Source: Verrucomicrobiia bacterium
GTDB taxonomy: Bacteria; Omnitrophota; Omnitrophia; Omnitrophales; Aquincolibacteriaceae
DNA length: 44,451 nucleotides
Reading direction: 5' to 3'
Assembly (NCBI GenBank): GCA_035495615.1
Contig: DATJFP010000038.1
Coordinates: 1-44,451 of the forward strand
The translations under genes were made by a program, and so were the position numbers. The notes under the pieces are model-generated. The model was not told where the DNA came from. It ran no database searches and worked only from the letters and a program-made list of their open reading frames with translations. Positions within the stretch are counted from its first letter, which is position 1. Each line of letters starts with the position of its first letter. Shown here piece after piece: positions 23,150 through 31,161 of the stretch.

Positions 23150-24874
23150 ATGAACCATGCATCCCATGCCCATCCTCTGCCTTTCTGGCGGAAATACATT
23201 TTCTCGATGGACCACAAGGTTATCGGCGTCCAGTACGCGGTCACCAGTCTGCTCTTCCTTTTCTTCGGCTTCGGCCTGATCTCGCTGCTCCGCTGGCAGC
23301 TTGCCTTTCCGAGCCAGCCTGTGCCCTTCATCGGCCAGTTTTTCAACGATACCCAGATGGTGGGCGGTATCATGCTGCCAGAATTTTATAATCAGCTCGG
23401 AGCCATGCACGGGACTATCATGGTGTTCCTCGGCGTGGTTCCGCTGGCGGTCGGCGGCTTCGGCAATTATCTCGTACCCCTGCAGGTCGGCGCGCCGGAC
23501 ATGGCCTTTCCCAAGCTGAACATGATGAGCTACTGGGTTTATTTCATCGGCGGCATCGTGATGCTGTGCAGCTTCTTCGTTCCCGCGGGCGCGGCGCAAT
23601 CCGGCTGGACTTCTTATCCTCCGCTTTCGGACGTGGCCCCGCTCGGGCAGACGGTGTGGCTGATCGGCATGGTTTTCCTGATCACGTCGTCGCTTCTCGG
23701 CTCAGTCAATTTCATCGTGACGATCGTGCAGCTGCGCGCTCAGGGACTCACGTTCTTCAAGATGCCCTTTTTCGTGTGGGCTCAGTTCGTGACGAGCTTC
23801 CTGCTACTGCTCGCCTTTCCTCCGCTGGAAGCCGCTTCCGTCATGCAGCTGATGGACCGTCTTGCCGGCACGAGCTTTTTTCTTCCTTCGGGACTTGTCG
23901 TCGGCGGGCAGCCGCTTGCGCATACGGGCGGCGGCAATCCGCTTCTGTGGCAGCACCTGTTCTGGTTTCTCGCGCATCCGGAAGTGTACGTCCTCATCCT
24001 GCCGGCGCTGGGCATCGTGGCGGAAATCATCGCCAACAATACGCGCAAGCCCATCTACGGCTACAAAGTCATGGTCTTCGCCACGATCTTTCTCGGCTTC
24101 ATGTCGTTCGTGGTGTGGGCCCATCATATGTTCCTAACGAACATGGGCACGAGCATGAGCTCGTTTTTCCAAATCACGACCATGATCATTTCCATTCCCT
24201 CGGTCGTCATTCTGACGGCGCTCATCTTGAGCCTGTGGGGCGGCTCCATCCGCTTCAACACGCCCATGCTTTTCGCGGTCGCCTTCCTGCCCATGTTCGG
24301 CATCGGCGGGCTCACGGGCCTGCCGCTCGGCCTGACGGCAAGCGACATCCACCTGCATGACACTTACTACGTCATCGGCCACTTCCATTATGTTGTGGCG
24401 CCGGGAACGATCTTCGCGCTTTTCGCGGGCATCTACTTCTGGTTCCCGAAAGTCACGGGCCGCAAGCTCTCGGAGTTCCTCGGCAAGCTGCATTTCTGGC
24501 CCTCTTTCATTTTCATCAATGGCATCTTCATGCCGATGTTCATCCTCGGCCTGGCCGGCGTTTCCCGCCGCCTTTATTCGCCCGAATACGCGCATGCGCA
24601 GGCCGTGCAGCCCCTCAACGTGTTCATTTCTTACTGCGCCTGGGGGCTTGGTCTTGCCCAGATCCCGTTCATCCTGAACTTCGTGATCAGCCTGTTCGCG
24701 GGAAAGAAAGTGGACAGCAACCCGTGGGAATCCACGACGCTCGAATGGCAGACCACGTCGCCGCCGCCGCATGAAAATTTCGAGCATGAACCTGTCGTCC
24801 TTCACGGTCCGTATGAATACAGCGTCCCGGGCCAGAAAAAAGATTTCCTGCCTCAAAACATGAGGGAGAACTGA
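23150..24874 (+). CDS. ctaD: Cytochrome c oxidase subunit I
   Basis: The catalytic heme-copper subunit reduces O2 to water and pumps protons. It has 574 residues and twelve membrane helices. Ligands are visible: H87 and H413 (low-spin heme), H411 (high-spin heme), and H276, H325 and H326 (CuB). The motif HPEVY, with E278 and cross-linking Y280, marks an A1-type oxidase with D and K proton channels. ATG 23150 has TGAGGA 8 nt upstream. It lies 26 nt after ctaC. Confidence 0.97.
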   Translation: MNHASHAHPLPFWRKYIFSMDHKVIGVQYAVTSLLFLFFGFGLISLLRWQLAFPSQPVPFIGQFFNDTQMVGGIMLPEFYNQLGAMHGTIMVFLGVVPLAVGGFGNYLVPLQVGAPDMAFPKLNMMSYWVYFIGGIVMLCSFFVPAGAAQSGWTSYPPLSDVAPLGQTVWLIGMVFLITSSLLGSVNFIVTIVQLRAQGLTFFKMPFFVWAQFVTSFLLLLAFPPLEAASVMQLMDRLAGTSFFLPSGLVVGGQPLAHTGGGNPLLWQHLFWFLAHPEVYVLILPALGIVAEIIANNTRKPIYGYKVMVFATIFLGFMSFVVWAHHMFLTNMGTSMSSFFQITTMIISIPSVVILTALILSLWGGSIRFNTPMLFAVAFLPMFGIGGLTGLPLGLTASDIHLHDTYYVIGHFHYVVAPGTIFALFAGIYFWFPKVTGRKLSEFLGKLHFWPSFIFINGIFMPMFILGLAGVSRRLYSPEYAHAQAVQPLNVFISYCAWGLGLAQIPFILNFVISLFAGKKVDSNPWESTTLEWQTTSPPPHENFEHEPVVLHGPYEYSVPGQKKDFLPQNMREN

Positions 24875-24876
24875 CC

Positions 24877-25473
24877 ATGTCCGCTTTGATCAAGTACATC
24901 GACAAACCTCATCCGGTGACAGGAGTCACTAATTCCAAGCTCGGCATCTGGTGCTTCATCGCCTCGGAAATCATGCTCTTCGGCGGGCTCTTTTCCGCTT
25001 ACGTGCTTCTCCGGTCCGGCAGCACGACCTGGCCGCACGCGGCGACTGTCCTGAACGTGCCTCTTGCCACCTTGAACACCCTCATCCTCATCACGTCGAG
25101 CGTTACCATGGTCATGGCCTGGGCGTCTTCGGCGCTCCGTGATTACAACAAGTTCCGGATGTACCTCGGCCTCACGGTGCTGCTCGCGCTGGCGTTCCTG
25201 GTCATCAAGGGAATCGAGTACGGCCACAAGTTCGAACATCATCACTTTCCGAAGGAAAGCATCTTCTTCGCCATTTATTTCACGATGACCGGCCTTCACG
25301 GCCTTCACGTGCTGGGTGGGATTGTGGTGAACAGCTACTTCCTTTTGTTCGGTAAACGCATGTGGGACGAGCATCCCGAACAGTTCACGGGACGGATCGA
25401 GGCCGCCGGCCTTTACTGGCACTTCGTCGACCTGGTCTGGATTTTCCTCTTTCCCCTTTTATACTTGGTTTAG
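24877..25473 (+). CDS. ctaE: Cytochrome c oxidase subunit III
   Basis: A 198-residue, five-helix subunit III of the short bacterial form. Landmarks are LGIWCFIASEIMLFGGLFSAY, FAIYFTMTGLHGLHVLGG and the C-terminal GLYWHFVDLVWIFLFPLLYL. It stabilises subunit I and supports proton uptake. The ATG is 2 nt after the ctaD stop, with GAGGGAG just upstream inside ctaD. Confidence 0.96.
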   Translation: MSALIKYIDKPHPVTGVTNSKLGIWCFIASEIMLFGGLFSAYVLLRSGSTTWPHAATVLNVPLATLNTLILITSSVTMVMAWASSALRDYNKFRMYLGLTVLLALAFLVIKGIEYGHKFEHHHFPKESIFFAIYFTMTGLHGLHVLGGIVVNSYFLLFGKRMWDEHPEQFTGRIEAAGLYWHFVDLVWIFLFPLLYLV

Positions 25474-25484
25474 GAGAACGACTC

Positions 25485-25793
25485 ATGGAACATGGCGCGG
25501 AAGCAATCAAAAAACAGGTGCGAGTCTACATTGCCGTGTTCGCGGCCCTGGGCACGCTGACCGTCGTCACGGTCGCCGTTTCTTACCTCCATCTGCCTTT
25601 CCATCAGGCGCTTGCCGTCGCGCTGTTCGTCGCCACGATCAAAGGATCGCTTGTCGCGGCTTACTTCATGCACCTTGTTTCCGAAAAGAAGATCATTTAC
25701 GCGATCCTCATCCTCACGGTCGTCTTCACGCTTTTCCTCTTTTACCTGCCGCTCTGGACCGTGGGAAGCGGCCTGGTGGCGCATGTCTCTTAA
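25485..25793 (+). CDS. ctaF: Cytochrome c oxidase subunit IV
   Basis: A 102-residue protein with three membrane helices. It has the bacterial subunit IV pattern (YIAVFAALGTLTVVTVAV, ALFVATIKGSLVAAYFMHLV, ending in a long helix). ATG 25485 follows TAGGAG, which overlaps the ctaE stop; the frame's upstream extension overlaps ctaE and is not family-like. It is a structural subunit of the oxidase. Confidence 0.9.
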   Translation: MEHGAEAIKKQVRVYIAVFAALGTLTVVTVAVSYLHLPFHQALAVALFVATIKGSLVAAYFMHLVSEKKIIYAILILTVVFTLFLFYLPLWTVGSGLVAHVS

Positions 25794-25989
25794 GATCATC
25801 CATATCGCGATCATGGTGATGTCTGTGATCCTGACGCTCAGCTTTGCCGCCTGGGGCTATCAGGACTTCCTGCACGGAAGCGGCAGCCGAATCAACCTTG
25901 GGCTTGCCTGCGCGTCCCTTGCGGCTTCGGCGGGGCTGATCTATTATCTCTTCTGGTTCGTGCACAAACTCAGGAAAGCGGGACTATGA
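25783..25989 (+). CDS. Small two-helix membrane protein, oxidase operon
   Basis: A 68-residue protein overlapping the end of ctaF by 11 bp in another frame and overlapping the next gene by 4 bp (ATGA). Two hydrophobic segments (IAIMVMSVILTLSFAAWGY and GLACASLAASAGLIYYLFW) flank a short loop and end in a basic tail. I do not recognise the family. Its interlocked position suggests an oxidase accessory subunit. Confidence 0.72.
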   Translation: MSLKIIHIAIMVMSVILTLSFAAWGYQDFLHGSGSRINLGLACASLAASAGLIYYLFWFVHKLRKAGL

Positions 25990-26234
25990 AGAAATCCGTC
26001 TTTATTCTCACCGGTATCCTCGGAGTGCTGGCAAAAGCCCCTTTTGCCATGGCCTGCGCCGTCTGCTTCGGGGACCCTTCCTCACCTTCCAGCAAGGCAG
26101 TCAAGGCGGGAATTCTGCTGCTCCTGGGCGTTACCGGAACCGTCCTTTCCGGCATCGGGGCGCTCATCTTCACCTGGTCCCGTCGCGCCAAGCTCCTAGA
26201 AACAGGCTCCGAGCCCCCTCTTCCCCCGGCTTGA
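25986..26234 (+). CDS. Small CAVC-motif membrane protein, oxidase operon
   Basis: An 82-residue protein: signal-like segment (SVFILTGILGVLAKAPFAMA), a CAVCFGDPSSP motif just after it, a membrane helix (GILLLLGVTGTVLSGIGALIF) and a proline-rich end. The CxxC pair would face the periplasm next to the membrane, as expected for a copper- or thiol-handling protein. Placement after ctaF supports a role in oxidase assembly; that is inference. It is coupled to the gene before it by ATGA. Confidence 0.8.
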   Translation: MKKSVFILTGILGVLAKAPFAMACAVCFGDPSSPSSKAVKAGILLLLGVTGTVLSGIGALIFTWSRRAKLLETGSEPPLPPA

Positions 26235-26302
26235 GCAACTTTCCGCTGAAGAAATTTTCCGGTCCGTCCGATAAATGCAGCACATCCGAAAAAGGAGATT
26301 TC

Positions 26303-26383
26303 ATGGATATCGAAGGTTGGCTGCTGCATATTACGGGCGCGTTCATGCTGGTCCTGGCTTATTTCCTGTTCGTCAAAGCCTAG
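26303..26383 (+). CDS. Tiny 26-residue membrane peptide at end of oxidase operon
   Basis: A start codon preceded by AAAAAGGAG (5-nt spacer) opens a 26-residue frame: a short acidic start, one hydrophobic helix (WLLHITGAFMLVLAYFLFV) and a Lys-Ala end. It lies 68 nt after the CAVC gene on the same strand. Single-helix micro-subunits are known from several heme-copper and bd oxidases. The ribosome site is among the strongest in the window, but the short length keeps this tentative. Confidence 0.6.
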   Translation: MDIEGWLLHITGAFMLVLAYFLFVKA

Positions 26384-26426
26384 AACTTATTCCGTTCATT
26401 TTCTTCTCTCGAAATTTTTCCCCGTC

Positions 26427-27281
26427 TTATTCCAGGTCATTCCATTTGACCGTCAAGGCCTGCCCTTCCAAGTAGACCCGTTCGCCCGCCAGCGTCACCT
26501 TCACCTTTCCTCCGCGCGAAGAAATCTGCCTGGCCTCTAATTTTCTTTTTCCGAGCCGCCTGCCCCAAAAGGGCCCCAAGAGGCAATGCGCCGAGCCCGT
26601 AACCGGATCCTCGGGAATGCCGGCGCGAGGCGCGAAGAAACGCGACACAAAATCATAGGGAGGCCTGGCCGGAGCAGTCACCGTGACGCCGCGCATGTCA
26701 ATCTTCGCCAAAGCTTCGAAATCCGGAAGCAAGGCTGCGACGCTCCGCTCGTCTTCGAGCAGGACGAGATAATCCGTGAGACCTTTGGCCGCGGCTGCGC
26801 TTTGTTTCAGGCCAAGGGCGCGAAGCAAAAGCGGCGGAGGCGTGAGTTCAAGAGGAGGGTCGGCGGGAAAATTCAGCTCGATACCGCGTGCGGTGAACCG
26901 GACCGGCAGCGGACCGCTGCGCGATCGGAAATGGAGAGACTCGGGGCGGCAAAGCCCCTGCTCACGCAACAGATGCGCGCTTGCAAGCGTCGCATGGCCG
27001 CAAAGGTCGACTTCGCAGACCGGCGTGAACCACCGGATATTCCAGACATTTCCCGACCGCACGAGAAATGCGGTTTCGGACAGGCCTAGGCGCCGGGCAA
27101 TCTCCTGCATCCACGTGCTGTCGCGTTTTTCTTCGAGAATGCAGACCCCTGCCGGATTGCCGGACATGCCCTCGCCGGTGAAGGCATGAATTTCCCAGAC
27201 GCGTGCCGGTTTTAATTTAATGACTTTGCGCGTCTTTGGCCCAGCCGAGAGATTTTTCAGCGGCTTTTTTCCATGAGGCAT
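26427..27281 (-). CDS. PhzF family isomerase-like protein
   Basis: The family has a diaminopimelate epimerase-like fold and includes isomerases such as PhzF; the substrate here is unknown. Motifs are EIHAFTGEGMSGNPAGV, with LSETAFL supplying the conserved Glu, CGHATLASAHLL and DPVTGSAHCLLGPFW. ATG 27281 has AAGG upstream and gives 284 residues, but its first 30 overlap the glpK end in another frame and are not family-like, so the true start may be closer to residue 30. It is the last gene of the tatA-methyltransferase-glpK-phzF run. Confidence 0.88.
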   Translation of the reverse strand: MPHGKKPLKNLSAGPKTRKVIKLKPARVWEIHAFTGEGMSGNPAGVCILEEKRDSTWMQEIARRLGLSETAFLVRSGNVWNIRWFTPVCEVDLCGHATLASAHLLREQGLCRPESLHFRSRSGPLPVRFTARGIELNFPADPPLELTPPPLLLRALGLKQSAAAAKGLTDYLVLLEDERSVAALLPDFEALAKIDMRGVTVTAPARPPYDFVSRFFAPRAGIPEDPVTGSAHCLLGPFWGRRLGKRKLEARQISSRGGKVKVTLAGERVYLEGQALTVKWNDLE

Positions 27282-28704
27282 AAAAACCTTGCCGGTCTTT
27301 GTCCGGCATCTTGGGAGAAAAACTTTTTTCCAGTGCCTGAAGCCCGGCAAAATCCGAGCGCTTCCAGAACCCTGCCACGATGCCGGCAAGACCCGCGGCG
27401 CCGAAAACCGTGGTCTCCGTATGCACGGGCCTTTCCACGCTGAAACCCAGCACGTCGGCCTGGAATTGCATCAGGAATTCGTTGCGCACCGCACCGCCGT
27501 CCACACGCAGCGTCTTAAAAACATGGCCGGGCACAAGCGGCTTCATTTCCTCGACGACGTCGCGGGTCTGGTAGCACAGCGATTCCAGCGCGGCGCGGAC
27601 CAAGTGTGCGGGCTGCGTGCCGCGCGTGATCCCGATCAAAAGCCCGCGGGCGTCCGGGTCCCAGAACGGCGCGCCGAGCCCCACAAAGGCCGGCACCAGA
27701 TAGACGCCTTCGTTGGAAGGAAGCGACTTGGCCAGGGCTTCGGTCTCATCCGCGGACCGGATGATCTTGAGGCCGTCGCGCAGCCATTGGATGCACGAAC
27801 CGCCCACGAAGATGCTGCCCTCCAAGGCATATTCGGTCTCGTTCCCGATTTTCCAAGCCACGGTATTAACCAGGCGGCCGGATTTGGGGATCTCTTTTCC
27901 CGTGCACGTCATGACGAAAAGTCCTGTGCCGTAAGTATTCTTGATCACCCCAGGCTTCCACCCGCCCTGCGCGAACAACGAAGCCTGCTGGTCGCCGAGG
28001 ATTCCCGTGATGGGAATTTCCTTTCCCAGAATTTTCTTATCGACCTGGCCGAAGACCGTGCCGCTGTCTTTGACTTCCGGCAGCAGGGATTCGGGAACAC
28101 CGAAAAGTTTCAGCAGTGAAGCGTCGTATTGCAGCGTGAGGATGTTGAAACAGAGTGTTCGGGAAGCATTGCTGACTTCAGTCGCATGAACCTTGCCGCA
28201 GGTCAGGTTCCAGAGGATCCACGTGTCCACCGTGCCGAAAACGATTTCTCCCTTTTCCGCTTTTTGCCGGACTCCCGGAACTTCGTCCAGGATCCAGCGG
28301 ATCTTGGTCGCGGAAAAATAAGGGTCGAGGAAAAGGCCGGTCTTCTCTTTGATTGAGGCGGACTCGCTGCGCAGTTTCTCACACATTGGAGTCGTGCGGC
28401 GGCATTGCCAGACAATGGCATTAAAAACGGGCTTTCCGGTTTTCCGGTCCCAGAGAATCGTGGTCTCGCGCTGGTTCGTGATGCCGAGAGCCGTAATGTT
28501 CTCCACCCCCACCAGGGAAGCTACTTCTTTCAGCGCCTTCAGCGCCGTTTCCCAGATCTGCATGGGGTCATGCTCGACCCATCCCGGCTTGGGAAAAATC
28601 TGCGGGAATTCGTAATAGGCTTTGGCGAGAATACGGCCGTCCGCGGAATACGCGACCACGCGGTTCCCCGTGGTTCCCAGGTCCATGGCCAAAATCGCTT
28701 TCAT
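27217..28704 (-). CDS. glpK: Glycerol kinase
   Basis: GlpK phosphorylates glycerol to glycerol 3-phosphate. The 495-residue FGGY kinase has the N-terminal phosphate loop MDLGTTGNRVV and the GlpK-specific FPKPGWVEHDP and GITNQRETTILWDRKTGKP followed by WQCRRT. The C-terminal domain has DGGAVRNEFLMQFQADVLG. ATG 28704 follows AAAGGAGGAGA; the longer frame overlaps the methyltransferase. It overlaps that gene's stop by 4 bp (ATGA). No glycerol transporter or glycerol-3-phosphate dehydrogenase is nearby. Confidence 0.95.
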   Translation of the reverse strand: MKAILAMDLGTTGNRVVAYSADGRILAKAYYEFPQIFPKPGWVEHDPMQIWETALKALKEVASLVGVENITALGITNQRETTILWDRKTGKPVFNAIVWQCRRTTPMCEKLRSESASIKEKTGLFLDPYFSATKIRWILDEVPGVRQKAEKGEIVFGTVDTWILWNLTCGKVHATEVSNASRTLCFNILTLQYDASLLKLFGVPESLLPEVKDSGTVFGQVDKKILGKEIPITGILGDQQASLFAQGGWKPGVIKNTYGTGLFVMTCTGKEIPKSGRLVNTVAWKIGNETEYALEGSIFVGGSCIQWLRDGLKIIRSADETEALAKSLPSNEGVYLVPAFVGLGAPFWDPDARGLLIGITRGTQPAHLVRAALESLCYQTRDVVEEMKPLVPGHVFKTLRVDGGAVRNEFLMQFQADVLGFSVERPVHTETTVFGAAGLAGIVAGFWKRSDFAGLQALEKSFSPKMPDKDRQGFYASWKKAAEKSLGWAKDAQSH

Positions 28705-29537
28705 TTCTCCTCCTTTGCGGTCCCGGCGGTGCGGATGGCCGTGTACTTGCCGATCCGCACCATGATACGGGAAAATTTTTTTTCCAGTCCCGAAAAAAAC
28801 CACAAGAGGGGTTTCAAAAGGCCGCAGCGATGAAAAAGGCGCGTTTCCGTCAGCGTCAGCGTCCTCAGGCACGTGACTTCCGCGCCGGGAAAACGGGAAG
28901 CCAATTCCTGCGGGGGCCATGAAAAGGAAAACAGTTCCGGCGCGTCCGTGGCATTCTGCCTGCCCCGTTCCGTCAGGCGGCGTGCGGCGGGCGCAATCTT
29001 GAGCACCACGCGGTGAATCCAGGAAAGGAAATTGTGCGCGGAGGTATAAAAAATGACGACGGGAGCGTCCTCAACGGCCGTGCGCCGGAATTCTCCGATC
29101 GCGGCAGGCTGATCTTCCGGCGGCATGTGATAAAGCGAGTGAGACGCCAGCACGCCGCCAAAGACGCCGTCCTTAAATGGCAGGTGCGCGAGGTCGGCCA
29201 CGACGTAGCGTCCGCGCGCGCCGATCAGCTTCCGCGCCTCGTGAAGGCCCTGGAAAGAGAGGTCCGCGCACACATGCGTACGGAAGGCTTTCCCCATTTC
29301 CAGCCGAGGCTCGCCGCCGCATCCCGCGTCGAGGAAATAAGCGCCGCCGTCTTGAAAGTATTTCCGGTAGCGCAATTCGTTGTCACGCATATAGCGCTGG
29401 ACGTCGGAGGAAAGATCTTCGTGGAGGATTTCCGCGCAGTAACGGCCGGTGGCAGGGTCCCGCCGCCAGCCGTAGGTATCGTAAAAGGTCTTGATGTTAT
29501 GCCGGATCTGGTCAGAGCGCGGCAAAGAGGTCCTCAT
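28701..29537 (-). CDS. SAM-dependent class I methyltransferase
   Basis: A 278-residue protein with a Rossmann methyltransferase core: motif I FLDAGCGGEPRLEMG, an acidic CADLSF strand, VVADLAHLPFKDGVFGGVL and the post-motif SHSLYHMP. This is the UbiE/Methyltransf_11 pattern. The C-terminal half (WIHRVVLKIAPAARR onward) is basic and may contact a membrane or substrate. The substrate is not evident. AAGGA precedes the ATG. It lies between tatA and glpK in one operon. Confidence 0.88.
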   Translation of the reverse strand: MRTSLPRSDQIRHNIKTFYDTYGWRRDPATGRYCAEILHEDLSSDVQRYMRDNELRYRKYFQDGGAYFLDAGCGGEPRLEMGKAFRTHVCADLSFQGLHEARKLIGARGRYVVADLAHLPFKDGVFGGVLASHSLYHMPPEDQPAAIGEFRRTAVEDAPVVIFYTSAHNFLSWIHRVVLKIAPAARRLTERGRQNATDAPELFSFSWPPQELASRFPGAEVTCLRTLTLTETRLFHRCGLLKPLLWFFSGLEKKFSRIMVRIGKYTAIRTAGTAKEEK

Positions 29538-29564
29538 GGGCCATCCTTAAGAGGCCTTGGAGGC

Positions 29565-29732
29565 TTAGCTTTTTTTTCCGTTAATGTCGTCGTCCGCGCC
29601 TTTAATGGCCTTTTTGAATTCGCGGATGCCTTCGCCGAGCGCGCGCCCGATTTCAGGCAGGCGTTTTGCACCGAACAGAAGCAGGACAACCAGCAGAATG
29701 ACGACGATTTCCAGGGGACCTGGCATGCTCAT
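29565..29732 (-). CDS. tatA: Sec-independent protein translocase subunit TatA
   Basis: A 55-residue protein with AAGGAG 5 nt before ATG. It has an N-terminal membrane helix ([15 protein letters not shown]) and an amphipathic helix after the hinge ([23 protein letters not shown]), the TatA signature. TatA oligomerises to let folded twin-arginine proteins cross the inner membrane. No tatB or tatC is present here, so it is probably a dispersed tatA. It starts the tatA-methyltransferase-glpK-phzF run. Confidence 0.92.
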   Translation of the reverse strand: MSMPGPLEIVVILLVVLLLFGAKRLPEIGRALGEGIREFKKAIKGADDDINGKKS

Positions 29733-29916
29733 AACGACTCCTTCGCTTTCGTTGACGTTCTAAAAATAATTGCGGCAATACTTGGTCTTCGACTGCAACT
29801 GCGCCAGGATTTGGTTACTACGCTCGGACGGAGCCTCGCTGCGTAACCTCCCCGCCTTCGCTGACGCCGGCCTTCGGCTCACGGCTTTTCCGCCCATGAG
29901 GGCGGCGCTCACTTGC

Positions 29917-29961
29917 TTCGAATCCTGCCGCCTCGATTTTTTCGGGGCGGCAGGATTCGAA
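29917..29961. repeat. Inverted partial copy of tRNA-Pro 3' end
   Basis: TTCGAATCCTGCCGCC (29917-29932) is the exact reverse complement of GGCGGCAGGATTCGAA (29946-29961), the T-loop and acceptor arm of the adjacent tRNA-Pro. The 16-bp arms are separated by 13 nt rich in T. The other parts of the tRNA are not duplicated. The rest of 29733-29916 shows only small GC hairpins and no gene. Confidence 0.85.
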
Positions 29962-30016
29962 CCTGCGACATCTAGCTCCCAAAGCTAGCGCTCTAGCCAA
30001 GCTGAGCTACGCCCCG
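29942..30016 (-). tRNA. tRNA-Pro (anticodon TGG)
   Basis: The cloverleaf folds fully: 7-bp acceptor CGGGGCG with CGCCCCG, D arm GCTC/GAGC, anticodon stem CTAGC/GCTAG around loop TTTGGGA (anticodon TGG), T arm GCAGG/CCTGC with loop TTCGAAT, discriminator A. The first pair C1-G72 is typical of proline tRNAs. CCA is not encoded. Length is 75 nt. Confidence 0.95.
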
Positions 30017-30078
30017 TAAATCTGGACAGGACAATAATTTATCACGAAAGATTGAATTTGGCATCCAGGAATTTGGCG

Positions 30079-31161
30079 CTAGAAAATCGAGCGTTCCTTA
30101 TGGATGCTGAGCACCAGGCCCAGGGCAAGTGCCGTCATAATGAAGGACGAACCACCGTAACTGATGAGCGGGAGCGTCAATCCGGTAATGGGGAGAAGGC
30201 CGATGCTCATGCCCACGTTGATCATAACCTGGGAAAACAGGACGGTCAGGATGCCCGCAGCCAGCAGCTTGGCGCGCTGGTCTGTTGTTTGGCCGATCAC
30301 TTCGAAGATCGCATTAAAAAGCGCGGCATAGCAGAAAAGAAGGAGCGCCGCACCCAAATACCCCCACTCTTCGCCCAGCACGCAAAAAATAAAGTCCGTG
30401 TGATGCTCGGGAACGAATTGGAGCTGGCTTTGCGTGCCGTGCAAAAGCCCTTTGCCGAAAAGTCCGCCCGAACCGACTGCGATCTTGGACTGTAGTGCCG
30501 TGTACCCCGCGCCAAGGGGGTCCAGATTCGGATTCAAAAAAACAAGGATGCGCTTTTTCTGATATTCCTTGAGGATGCTCCACAAAATCGGCACGGCGGA
30601 GAGCCCCAGCACCGCGGCGCCAATCATGTAGCGGTACGGAATCCCCCACAGAAAAAGAAGCACGATCACCATGGGCACAAAAAGGAGCGAGCTGCCCAGG
30701 TCCGGCTGACGCATGATGAGGATCTGCGGGACGAACGCCAGCACAAGGGCGATGAGGATGATGCTGTTCTTTTTTTCCCATGAATGATGCGAGCCTAGAA
30801 AATTGGCAAGCGTCATGATCGTGGCGATCTTGGCAAACTCCGAAGGCTGGATGATAATCGGCCCGATTCCGATCCAGCGCTGCGCGCCTAAGCGCGTGTG
30901 CCCGGCCACCATGACCCAGACCAGCAGGACGAGAGAAATTACATAAAGCAGATAGGAAACGCTGAGCAGCCGGCGGTAGCCCACGAAAGGCACGAGAAAG
31001 AAAACCACCAGGCCCGCGGAAGCCCATACCATCTGCTTCACATCGTATTCGGCCGGGTCGCGGTAGGAAGCGCTGCGAATGAAGATGATGCCGATGATAC
31101 TGAGCGCGGTCATGGCCACAACGAGCGACCAGTTCGTGTCCTTAAGCCACTTTCTGACCAT
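30079..31161 (-). CDS. rodA: Peptidoglycan glycosyltransferase RodA
   Basis: RodA is the SEDS-family polymerase that extends glycan strands during cell elongation, paired with PBP2. The 360 residues form about ten membrane helices. Signatures are IQPSEFAKIA, MRQPDLGSSL, FVPEHHTDFIFCVLGEEWG with the catalytic Asp, and the C-terminal LPLISYGGSS. It overlaps the upstream mrdA by 20 bp and is the last gene of the mreB operon; its end lies 62 bp before tRNA-Pro. Confidence 0.97.
   Translation of the reverse strand: MVRKWLKDTNWSLVVAMTALSIIGIIFIRSASYRDPAEYDVKQMVWASAGLVVFFLVPFVGYRRLLSVSYLLYVISLVLLVWVMVAGHTRLGAQRWIGIGPIIIQPSEFAKIATIMTLANFLGSHHSWEKKNSIILIALVLAFVPQILIMRQPDLGSSLLFVPMVIVLLFLWGIPYRYMIGAAVLGLSAVPILWSILKEYQKKRILVFLNPNLDPLGAGYTALQSKIAVGSGGLFGKGLLHGTQSQLQFVPEHHTDFIFCVLGEEWGYLGAALLLFCYAALFNAIFEVIGQTTDQRAKLLAAGILTVLFSQVMINVGMSIGLLPITGLTLPLISYGGSSFIMTALALGLVLSIHKERSIF

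Noticed and set aside
29770-30000. Small frames over tRNA-Pro on both strands
   Set aside because: They run through the tRNA and its inverted copy and have no ribosome sites.
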